A stretch of 64,000 nt of DNA from contig NW_026112159.1 in the NCBI RefSeq assembly GCF_024679095.1, forward strand, positions 117,501 through 181,500, in the 5' to 3' direction. Positions within the stretch are counted from its first letter, which is position 1. Every line of letters starts with the position of its first letter. The position numbers and the translations under genes were made by a program. Shown here one piece after another: positions 39,306 through 49,197 of this stretch. This DNA comes from Eriocheir sinensis (lineage: Eukaryota > Arthropoda > Malacostraca > Decapoda > Varunidae). The notes beneath the pieces were generated by a model, which ran no database searches, was not told the origin of the DNA, and saw nothing but the letters and a program-made list of their open reading frames with translations.

Positions 39306-41289
39306 CTGTGCCATCGGGGTCGTGTACGGCAGGAAACGTTTCAGGCTTCGCTAAACTAAAACCTTGACTCGCGAGGCTCAGGGCGGAGAAAAGAAAGAGA
39401 AAATAAGAAAGAAACTGCACAGAAAGAAAAATATATACAGCACTTCGGAGATATAAAAGCCAAAGCAACAAGAGAAAGAGCACAAAAAAAGGAGAGACAC
39501 TTGCACACCTTTGCTTTAAAAATAAAGAATATAATAAATAGCAAACAGAGAAGTAAATATCATGATACTTAAAGATGAAAAAGCAAAAAGGCAAAGATCA
39601 CAGGAAAATAAAATACAAAGGAGATGAAATACATGCAAATCTTCACCTTCCTGCTCCACTCCCCCCTAAAACTTAAGAAAAAAAGAAAATGAACTGCAAA
39701 TAAAGAAAACAAATGTCAGAGCAATGGCGTGGCAACAGGTAAAAAAAAATAAAGGTTAAAACAAAAAGAACTAAAGAAAATCTGGAAACCTGTGCGCACC
39801 TTCACCCCTCAACTAACTAAAAGAAAAAATAATGAATTGCTCGGGAAGGAAAACAATAACAACGTTAAAATGAAGAAGAAGAAAAATAGAAATTCAAATT
39901 GCATTCACCGGACACCTGATGCAGCAGACCAACAAAGAAAAGAATGAGAAGCTAAAAAGAAAACAACAAATAACTCAACCTGCATCAACCAAACACTAAA
40001 CATTAAAAAAACAAACTTATATACCAGAGAAAAAAATGAAATATAACACTGACAAAAAGTGATGAAACAGAATCCAGCAGTGACTTTAATTCAGAAAAAA
40101 ATAAGAGGACTATTATTGAAAAGAAAACAAGTAAGAATACTAATGAAAACAGTTTACTGGAAGACAAAAAAAAAAAAAAAAAAAAGCACATCTCAGAATA
40201 AACAAACGGAAGTTATCAGCAAGGAACAGTTAGTGAAAGAATATAAAAACCACAAGAAAAATCAAAAGTAAAAAATATAAAACAAATTGAAATAGTTTAG
40301 TTAGACACCGATGGGAAATCAGAGAGCAGCCTTCAACACATTCACTCACACAAAACATTACGAACATTCATCAAAGAAAAAACACATTGAAAAACAAAAA
40401 CAACAAATGGTTAAGTGGATGGCCATAAATACCAAAGACACCCCCGCTAAGTTTATCGAGTGGAAAATGGAAAAAGAGAGTGGAATTAGAGGCACGGAGG
40501 GAAAAGGGAGATAGGGAGGGAGGGAGGAAGAGAGGGAGGGAGAGAGGGACATGAAGGCAGGCAGGTGGAGGGAAAGGAAGATGTATAGGTAGGTGAAAGG
40601 AACAAAGGAGAGAGAAGTAAGGAGAGGTGGAGGGAGAAAGCGAGGGATATTTGCAGGAAGGCAGAGAAAGGGAGAAACAAAAAAGGGAAGAGAGGAAGGA
40701 TGGAGGTGGAAGAGAGGTAGATAAATTCGTAAGAAAGAAGAGAGGAGGCAGATAATTAGAAAGATAGGTGAACAGAGGGAGAATATTGAAAGTAGGCAGA
40801 GAGACGAAACACAGAAGGCAGAGAAGTAGAGTTAGGGCTGGATAGTTAGTTTACTGACCACACAGTTCGGTTGGCATAGAGAATAATCTTAAATGATACC
40901 GACTCTAATATAACACAACAAACGTAGTATTGCATATAAAACATTAATGGTCCATAATTTTTTGCCAACCATAAAAACTGATGGATGCAATTACACACCT
41001 AAAGGATAAGAGGAAACACAATAAACTGGAAGGACGAGCAAAGCAACCGTCAAGAAGAAAAGGAAGCTGTCCACTACTATAAACTCAAACCCAGACAGAG
41101 ATAAAGATACAGAGAGAGGAAGATGTTCAAAGAGATTAAACTGAAGGAACAGACGAATGGAGCGAGTTTTTGAAACACGGAAGGGAGGGATGGAAGTAAA
41201 TAGAGACTGAAACGATAGACGGGAGGGAGGCAGAGGAAGTTGGGTGTAACTGAACATTTGTGAAGGAAGCAGCGTGGGTAAACCACAGA

Positions 41290-41385
41290 GTTATATACCT
41301 AGAGCGCTCGAGCCAGACATTCGGGTGTGGCAACCGGAAGTACCTCGGCCGCCATCTTTGGGAGCCCAGTCCAGCCAACTCTGTA
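41290..41385 (-). promoter_or_regulatory. Promoter-like CpG patch, right-arm copy
   Basis: Mirror of 2310-2410 with the YY1-type, ETS-type and TATA-like words unchanged. Conservation here only reflects the duplication. Confidence 0.3.
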
Positions 41386-41424
41386 CTCCAGCCGGCAACT
41401 TCAAAGTGGAGCTAAGTGGTAGGT

Positions 41425-41537
41425 GGTGATGGTGGTGATGGTGGTGATGATGGTGGTGATGATGGTGGTGATGATGGTGGTGGTGGTGGTGGTGGTGGTG
41501 ATGCTGGTGGTGGTGATGGTGGTGGTTCTGGTGGTGG

Positions 41538-41584
<47 letters not shown>

Positions 41585-41691
41585 TCTCTCTCTCTCTCTC
41601 TCTCTGTTTATGAAAACCACCATAACCAGGACAACCACCACCACCACCACCACCACCACTCACGTACCACCACCACCACCACCACTATCAC
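41425..41691. repeat. Fold-back compound microsatellite, right P1 tip
   Basis: (GGT/GAT)n, then (GA)n at 41542-41581, (TC)n at 41583-41605, then CCACCACCAC to 41690. It has the same architecture as 1985-2275, with different block lengths. Confidence 0.88.
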
Positions 41692-42011
41692 GGTCTTGTG
41701 TTAAGAATGCAAAGAACAGTCTTGTATGTTAAAGGAAATAAAAACTGTTTCTCCCCCCAAATATGTTCATACGCACTGGCACTCGTATACGCTACAATAC
41801 GTCTACCAAACAAAAATAAGTGCAGAAGAAAGTCAAAAGGTTCATGCAAATTATCTCCACAACACCTCTGTGCAGCATACACAAACCACTTGTAACCCCC
41901 CAATAAATAACTTATTTAAAAAAAAATCTTATTAAAAAAACTTATTCGCCCACAGTCCTCGCCGCCAAAGCCGCGTCCTGACGGTGTTTTATCCGCGCCT
42001 CTTCACCCGCT

Positions 42012-42061
42012 GAGCACCGAGGCCACGCGCAGCTATGCCGTGTGCCGCCAACTTTACCTTA
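42012..42061 (+). mobile_element. SINE2 3'-end fragment
   Basis: GAGCACCGAGGC...CCAACTTTACCTTA matches the last ~50 bases of SINE2 with several substitutions. The remaining SINE body is absent or unrecognisable upstream (41940-42010). Confidence 0.55.
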
Positions 42062-42311
42062 CCATCCCTCGCCGTGCCTGAGCCTACGGGAATTATTCAC
42101 CAGCCGTCGATGCATAACAGATGACCCGAATGTGTCCCCACGCCCGAACACTGACGCCGACTCTGAAAACCGCTGAAAACGCCGCCTCGTGCGACTCGTG
42201 ATGGGAAAATGAGCTTTTATTGCTGCTATTTTTGTACAGATAGAGAAGGATGTGAGAGGAGAAGGAAGAGCGAGACGCACGGATAACACATCAAGGCCTA
42301 TACTAAACATG

Positions 42312-43137
42312 GAAACATGGAAACATGGACTACCAGGCAGCAGAAAGCCTGTTGGCTCATAACTAGGCTGCCTGCGCTCAGTGATTTATTCAGTCCGCTT
42401 GCCATAGGAGTGGCTTGCAGGGAAGGATTAAAGCACTTGTGTACCTACTCTTGGGAACGTTCAGTTCACTCCCGATCCAGCAAAGTGGCGATCAATTCGT
42501 TTCTTGAAGGAGCTGATGGTCTCTGCGCTAACCACTTCTGCAGGAAGGCTGTTCCAGTGGCGAACAACTCTAGTCGAAAAATAACTCCTGCCGATGTCGG
42601 TATTGCATCGCTTTGCTTGAATTGTTTTTCCGTTGTTTCTTGTTCTCAGGTTGGTTTGTAGCGTGAAGAGTTTGGAGTGATCAACGTTGCTGAGCTTGTT
42701 CCGGTACTTAAAGACTTGTATCATGTCTCCCCGCAGTCGTCTCTTTTCCAACGTGAAGAGGTTGAGTCGCTCGAGTCGTTCTTCATAAGGCTTCGTCCTC
42801 AGTGATGGTATCTTCGTGGTGCGGCGCTGTACCCTCTCAAGTAATTCAATGTCTTTCCTGTAATAAGGAGACCAGAACTGCACGGCGTATTCCAGGTGGG
42901 GCCTTACCAGCGAGTTATACAAGGATAACATAACTCCCGGCGTCTTGTATTCGAAGTTCTTCGCTATGAACCCAAGCACTGTATTGGCTTTCTTACAGGC
43001 GGACTTGCAGTGTTTTGTTTGTTTCAAGTCACTGCTGATGGTGACCTCGAGGTCTCTTTCCTCTTGCACAGCATGTAGTGGTTCGCCACCCATGTGGTAT
43101 GTGTGGTTGCTGTTTCTGGATCCGTTAAGGTAGAAAA
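42312..43137 (-). pseudogene. CR1-like LINE 3' end: RT C-terminal region and 3' UTR
   Basis: The minus-strand frame (43137 to the stop near 42475) gives the conserved post-catalytic CR1 region in order: GSRNSNHTYHMGG, LEVTISSDLKQTKHC, ANTVLGFIAKNFEYK, YNSLVRPHLEYAVQFWSPYY, ERVQRRTTK, LNLFTLEKRRLRGDMI, VVRHWNSLPAEVV and FKKRIDRHF. It has no internal stop or frameshift over ~220 residues, suggesting a fairly young insertion. The 3' UTR (42475-42312) ends in CATGTTTCCATGTTTCCATG. The catalytic YxDD region and everything 5' of it are missing. The open frame extends upstream to 43228, but that part does not look like LINE protein. Confidence 0.9.
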
Positions 43138-44185
43138 CAAAATTAATATCCACATCAAAAAACAACCGACTAAAAAAACAAGATATAAGGACAAAGGCAA
43201 GATCTATAGAAAATTTTGACCTAATCAAACCCTATGCAGTTCGGTATAACACTTAGAATTATTAAGTTTATCTTTATATTCTAACAACCCATGCAGTGAC
43301 CTCATGTGAATTTTAACATAAACATCAACATGTAAAGTCCATTAATGTCAAAGGTTTCAGTCACATTTCCCAGCAACACTGAATTAATCTCCGCACATTT
43401 ATTAACTAACGAACGTTAAAGCACTCGTGCCGCCCGCTGCCTCGCGCTACACTAGACTTAAATAAAAAAAATATATAAAATGATCCACGTCGCAGTTTTA
43501 TCATGCGTGACATTACTGAATGTCTTGATACCTCTCACGGCTAACGCCCATTTGTGGAATTTAGTCTTCATCAAGTTTATTTACTTAAAAAACTAATCCA
43601 ACGACCATTTACAACAAAAAATATTAAACAGTTACTCGTTATTTCGACATAAAAACGCTGATTTGGACATCGAAGAAAAAGACTATTTTTGTCATGCATT
43701 AGGTCATAAATATCTCCGCCACCTGTGCTACACGTGACCCCCCCTAACCTCACATTGTCCACATAAATCATAAGCCTTTCACCTTTCATGGCCTTACCAA
43801 TCCTGTTTTCACCTCGATGGCCCTTGCAACATGGCTTTCTTGCCTTGAATACATCTCATTTTTTCCTGCGACATGGTTTTATTGTACATTTTCCTCCACC
43901 TCTAATTTCCCTCAGCTCACTTTAACCTGACTCTGCTGCCTGTCTGAAAATCACCAACCAGTTCCCTCTGTGGCTTCCCCTTGACGACGCACCTCACGGC
44001 ATGTTCTTCTGTGAAGTCGTCTAGTCTGTGTACCTTACACTTCTATCTTTGACCAAGTCTGACCTCGGTACTTAACATCTCCTTTTGTGCCCCCATCTAG
44101 CCTCTGTACTTATAATCTGTACCTGTGTTATCCCTTATGGCTTATGTACTTCATGTACACTAGTCTAAAGCAGTTATGTAACGAT
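43138..44185. other. No gene seen; mixed-composition DNA
   Basis: AT-rich to ~43700, then rich in ACCT/CTGT phrases (43890-44160: ACCTGACTCTG, GTACCTTACAC, CTGTACCTGTG). No protein-like frame. It separates the two oppositely oriented CR1 pieces. Confidence 0.5.
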
Positions 44186-44188
44186 TAA

Positions 44189-44374
44189 GGCGTAGGGTTC
44201 ACGAACGCATGGCGTCACTTCAACCAACACCCAAGTTTGTTTTGGGAGGACGGACTCCACCTGAACGAGGCTGGTTCGGCGCGGCTTGAAAGGCTCCTGA
44301 ACGAGTCAGTTGAAAGCTTCTCGAAAAGCTATTCAAAAAACTGGAGGCGAGGGCAAGGCAAAGGCAACCCTTGA
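44189..44374 (+). pseudogene. SGNH-esterase-like C-terminus of a CR1-type ORF
   Basis: The frame 44189-44374 reads TNAWRHFNQHPSLFWEDGLH, then LNEAGSARLERLLNES, then a Ser/Arg/Lys tail and stop. The DGLH-LN motif with downstream G-ARL matches block V (Asp-x-x-His) of SGNH/GDSL esterases, which occur in the first ORF of some CR1/L2-type LINEs. The N-terminal nucleophile Ser and blocks I-III are not present; a stop lies just upstream at 44186-44188. It lies 100 bases upstream of the endonuclease frame, the arrangement expected of ORF1-ORF2. Confidence 0.65.
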
Positions 44375-44474
44375 TCAACCGAACCGTAGCGTCAAAAACT
44401 GTGTAACCAACGACGCCTTCGACAAGCGAACTCATACAACACGACGCGGCCAAACCTGAAGTCACATTTCCATT

Positions 44475-45682
44475 TTGTACACAAATGCGCGTAGTCTATT
44501 ACCCAAAAAGGACGAAATTAGGGCGTATATTGCAACTGAGAAACCAGATGGGGTAGCCATCACAGAGACTTGGGCCAACTCTGCACATCTAGTATCTGAA
44601 CTGTCATTTCCCGGGTACGAAAGCTTCCCAAAAAATCGAATGCAAAAGAAAAGAGGAGAAGCAATTTTGCTGCGTAAAAAGTACGCTCCCTGCCATAAAA
44701 ACAGACAAGCAGAACGCAGAGAATTAGGACTCCGTCTATGTGGAAATAACTGCGAATAATAAGAAACTAACAATTGCAACCGTATACAGGCCTCCAAAAC
44801 AACAGGCAGCAGACGACACTGCCCTGTACGAAGAGCTTCACTCTTTAACACAAAGTAAAGAAGCAATAATAATTGGGGACTTTAATTGCCCTAACATTGA
44901 CTGGGGACAATTGACTGGAGATCAAGAGGGTAACAGGCTTGTAGAAATGGTGGAGGATTCGTTCCTCACTCAAGTTGTAGCTCAACCAACAAGAGGAAAC
45001 AATCTGCTGGATCTGGTATTAGTAAGCGACCCCGACCTCATTCGCGACTGTGAAGCTGGTGAAAAAATTAACGGTTGCGATCACCACTTAATCCGTTTCA
45101 ATGTCAACATAAGTCACAAACTCGTAGACAATCCGTCAGTGATACCAGACTACAAAAAAGCAAATTTCAACCTAGCCCGTGAGCTGTTTCCCTCTGCGAC
45201 CTGGGACCAACTTCACCTAACCGACAATACAATCGACAACGTGTGGAACAGCTTCAAAGATAAGCGTTTGGGAGTAGAAAAGGCTACAGTGTCTACGAAA
45301 CCCAGGCTAGTAAATGGTGCAGTAGATCCACCGTGGATGACCAGAGAAATAAAGGGCGGTAAACCTAAAAAAAAAAAAAAATTATAACCTAATGAAAGAG
45401 AATGACACGGCCGAAGCCCGTACACAGTACCAAAACAGCCTCAGAGCTTGTCGCACCCTTATTCGGAGTAGTAAACGCAACTGCGAAAAACAAATAGCGC
45501 ATGACATCAAAACAAACTCAAAAAAAATCTTCATATACATCAGTTCGAAAAAGAAAGTAAAATCCAATGCTGGTCCCCTGACAGACGAGACTGGATATGT
45601 AACTCAGGACAGTAAACAGATGGCCAGAATCCTCAACAGTAACTTCGCATCCGTATTCACAGTCGAGGACATCATCCCTTGA
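44475..45682 (+). pseudogene. CR1-like LINE ORF2: APE endonuclease and linker, RT missing
   Basis: Endonuclease N-terminus 44475-44759 (YTNARSLLPKKDEIRAYI, DGVAITETW), a frame shift near 44745, then 44740-45350. That second block has the endonuclease core: TIATVYRPP, IIGDFNCPNIDW, QPTRGNNLLDLVLV and GCDHHLIRF, with the conserved Asp-x-Asn and His. An A-homopolymer (45369-45382) shifts the frame again into the linker (45392-45682; SLRACRTLIRSSKRNCEKQI, then SNAGPLTDE), which precedes the RT domain in intact CR1s. The element stops near 45690 before any RT palm motif. The opposite orientation of the 3' piece at 42312-43137 means these are rearranged or separate insertions. Confidence 0.88.
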
Positions 45683-46127
45683 CCTGACCTGGCCGATGCA
45701 CCTCATTATGCCTTCGTTTGACCTCAACTGTCTCGGTTAACCTGTCCATACCTAGCTTCCCTTTACTGCACCCTCACCTGCCCTAACAAACCCTCCCCTG
45801 ACCTTCCCTCACCTGGCTCATGCATAAATCATTACCTGTCCTCTTTTTAACTGTCCTACCAAGGGCTCGTCTTTCTGTGGCATCACCTGCCCCCACCTGG
45901 CCCATGTATCTGATTAACTAACCCCACCATACATGCGTCACGTGTCCCCAGGTAGACTGTGACGTAATCTATTTGTCACCTGAGGGAATGTCTGATGGGA
46001 GAACCTGAGGGGACACCTGAAGGGACAACTGCGAGGAACACCTGCAGGGAACATCTGAGGGCGGCGAGGCTTTGCAATCCCATCGTGTTAACTGAATTTG
46101 TCCGAAAAATGATGAAGGTGCTGTTTG

Positions 46128-46172
<45 letters not shown>

Positions 46173-46587
46173 TTCCATCTTCCTTCCCTCAATCTAAACA
46201 CCCTTCCATCCAACTTGTCCGCGTCCATTCTCTATCATCTATTCTTTTCGTCGCCTTTGATTAATTTTCAGCTTCGTTTTGTTTGACTCATCGTAAGTTT
46301 TCATTCGTTTGTTTTGTTTTTTGTTTCCATTTTGACGAAACTCCTAAGGACCGTGCGTGTTTGCTTGTTTCTGTCCGTGCATCTGTCTGCCTGTCTACGT
46401 CTATTTACCTGTCTGCCTATATGTTTACCTACCTATCTCTCTCTTTCTCTCTCTATTTATTTATTTAAATGTATATCTGCTAAACTGATTATCAGTTTAA
46501 CTGTCTATTCATTTAGGTGTCTATCTATTTAACTGTATATTTAAGTCAGCCTGTCTGTCTGTCGCTCGTCTATCTGCCTGTCTCCAA
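45683..46587. other. No gene seen; ACCTG-rich DNA, (GT)n and TCTG/TCTA repeats
   Basis: 45690-46070 is full of ACCTG/CACCTG words and a short GGAACACCTGC/GGGAACATCTG repeat. (GT)n is at 46131-46168. 46370-46587 is degenerate CTGTCTGC/TCTATTTA sequence. Confidence 0.65.
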
Positions 46588-47910
46588 TTAGTGTAATGAA
46601 CATTTGTGTGTTTGTACAGAAACACCGCATGAGACCCTTGGAACACTAACAACCCAGACCCGAGGTGCCTTATACAGAGACCTATTTGACATTGGTCATT
46701 GCCTAGATTTTCTACACAAAGGAGATAAACGCAAAATTCAATAAAAAAATGTGACATTCGGTAATGAAAATCAATACTGACTAACGAGTGTTGCTCAGCG
46801 ATTTTCCTTTCCATGTAAAATTTGATGATGTACCCTCTTTCATGTCTCTCCCGCAACCTCTCTTCTCAATCTTCTCTTTTTCTCTCACCGCCCTAACTTT
46901 TCCTTCCTGCCTCCTCTCTTGCATCTTCATCACACATTTCTCCATCCTCACTTTGCTCTTGATGTCTAGGTTTCTTCCATCCCATGCAGTGTCTCTTATT
47001 TCACTCTTTCACACACTTCCCTTCTTCCTCCTCTCCTTTGTGTTTTTCCTTACAAAAAAAATATTTCCTTCCTTCTGTACTTTTTCAGTTAACTCCCTCG
47101 CACACACATTTCCTTGCCCTCCCTTATATTTACAGAAGGTCTAAAAGTGTCATCCATCCCGATTAAATCTGAAAAATAAATGGGTTTTAAATATTTCACA
47201 AACCAAGACACACACACATACAAACCTACACATATTCATTCATGTTCTTTCTCTCTTATCTTTATATCTAATCCCTGTTCACTCTCCCTTACTTAGCCGA
47301 GTTATTCACTTTACAAACTAATAAGGTGTAGTAAAAAGCCTCACGTTTCGCTTCCTAAAACACGAACCCAAACCATTCCATCTTCAGAAGCCCACCAACT
47401 TACGTCCGCCTTTCCTTCCCCCCCCTTTCTTCCCCATCCGTCCGTCCTTTCCTTCGTCCTTTTATCCACTTCCGTCCGTCCTTCCCTTCATCCATTACCT
47501 CCACTTTTCCTCCACCACAAAATGTCCGTCTTGCCCTTCGTCCTTTACTCCACTTCCGTCCGTCTTTCCCTTCGTCCCTTTCCTCGACCTCCATCCGTCG
47601 TTCTTTTCCTCCCTCTCCTCCACTTTTTCCTCCGCCACAAAGGGGCCTCCGAGCACCCTGTTCCCGCCGCCTCTATGCATAAGTAAGTAGCGCCGCCAAA
47701 CATGGACATAAGAGTTCAAACGCAAGTAAATAATGAACTTGAGTATCCCTTCGCTAGGTCGTGTCGGAAGCCCGTTTTCTTTAGTATTTACCTTTTTGTT
47801 GTTTTTTGTTGGTTTGTGTTTCAGATTGAAGTGAATTTGTCCTGCTTCAATTTCCGGGTGAAACCTGTCACCTGTAAAGTACAATATTTACTGTTGTGGG
47901 GGATGGCTGA
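46588..47910. other. Left part of P2 spacer, no gene seen
   Basis: Pyrimidine-rich from 46850 to 47660. At 47400-47600 phrases like CACTTCCGTCCGTC and CTTTCCCTTCGTCC recur three or four times as a degenerate minisatellite. 47700-47900 is unique, with a Phe/Val-rich frame of no recognised type. Confidence 0.55.
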
Positions 47911-48069
<159 letters not shown>

Positions 48070-48099
48070 ACACTAGAATTGCCATGAAAAAGGTAATGT

Positions 48100-48700
48100 T
48101 TTGTGTTTGTGTGTGCCAGTCAGTGTGTTTTTAAGGGAGGTGTGTTGCAGGTTCGCAAGTGGGTTGGTAGATTGGTAGGTAGTAGGCATGGTGGGTGAGG
48201 CAGGGGGGAGGGGAAGGAGGGAGGGTGGTTGGTAGGCAGGTTGATAGGCAGGAAGGGAGGGAGGGAAGGAGGGAAGGCAGGAGGTTACTAGGAAGGTCGT
48301 TATGGACCCACCCTCCGTACGAACACACAACAGCCCCTCACCTCCTCTCCCACTCCCTACCTATCCTCACCCACCCACCCAACCATCAAACTCCCTCATT
48401 TCCCTCCTCCCTTCCTCCAGTCACCTGTCAACTCACTCACCTCGTTGTGATTGTGTTTGTGTGTGTGCAAGTCAGTGTGTTTTATGGCAAGTAGGAAGGT
48501 TGGTAGGAAGGGAGCTAGAGAAGGAGGGAGCAAAGGAAGACTATTAGGAAGGCAGTCATGAACCTACCCCCCTGTACGATCCCATCACATCTCTCCCCTT
48601 CTCTCCCACTCTGCCTATCCCTACCCACCCATCAGCCTGCCCTCTCCCTTCTCTCCCAACCCCCCCCCCCCCGCCCCCCAACAACCCACTCACCCACCCA
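48100..48700. repeat. Diverged tandem duplication, ~345 bp unit
   Basis: GTGTTTGTGTGTG-CAGTCAGTGTGTTTT occurs near 48100 and again near 48448. In the same order each copy is followed by GTTGGTAGG-type purine-rich sequence, TTAGGAAGG, an ACCCACCC/ACCTACCC patch, TACGA, and a C-rich CTCCCACTC-CCTA stretch. The copies are well diverged. Confidence 0.65.
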
Positions 48701-48774
48701 CCTCGAATAGAGTTGTTTCGGGTGACTGAGTCTTATGTTTTTTTTTGTGCAGAGTCTTGTGTTTTTTGGACGTT

Positions 48775-49197
48775 TTGGGCATTTACGTGTTTCGTTTTAA
48801 TTACGGGCGTTTACGTGTTTCGTTTTAATTACGGGCGTTTACGTGTTTCGTTTTAATTACAGGCGTTTACGTGTTTCGTTTTAATTACGGGCGTTTACGT
48901 GTTTCGTTTTAATTACGGGCGTTTACGTGTTTCGTTTTAATTACGGGCGTTTACGTGTTTCGTTTTAATTACGGGCGTTTACGTGTTTCGTTTTAATTAC
49001 AGGCGTTTACGTGTTTCGTTTTAATTACGGGCGTTTACGTGTTTCGTTTTAATTACGGGCGTTTACGTGTTTCGTTTTAACTACGGGCGTTTACGTGTTT
49101 CGTTTTAATTACGGGCGTTTACGTGTTTCGTTTTAATTACGGGCGCTTATGTGTTTCGTTTTAATTACGGGCGTTTACGTGTTTCATTTTAATTACG
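48775..49197. repeat. 28-bp minisatellite array, ~15 copies
   Basis: The unit runs ACGGGCGTTTACGTG then TTTCGTTTTAATT. Most copies are identical; ACAGGC and CTTATGTG variants are rare. It runs straight into the 30-bp array. Degenerate pieces with ACGCCCG/CGGGCGT and AATTAAAT/TTTAATT are also seen on the far side (about 51990-52070). Confidence 0.95.

Larger units (their letters stand above)
41693..46587 (+). repeat. Palindrome P2, left arm (4.9 kb)
   Basis: Reverse-complement partner of 52977-57887. Paired coordinates sum to 99,580 at the outer end, about 99,575 in the middle and 99,564 at the inner end, so there are few indels. Encoded segments compared by eye are identical except at A-homopolymers near 45350-45385 and the (GT)n length. 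It begins one base after P1 ends. Confidence 0.95.
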
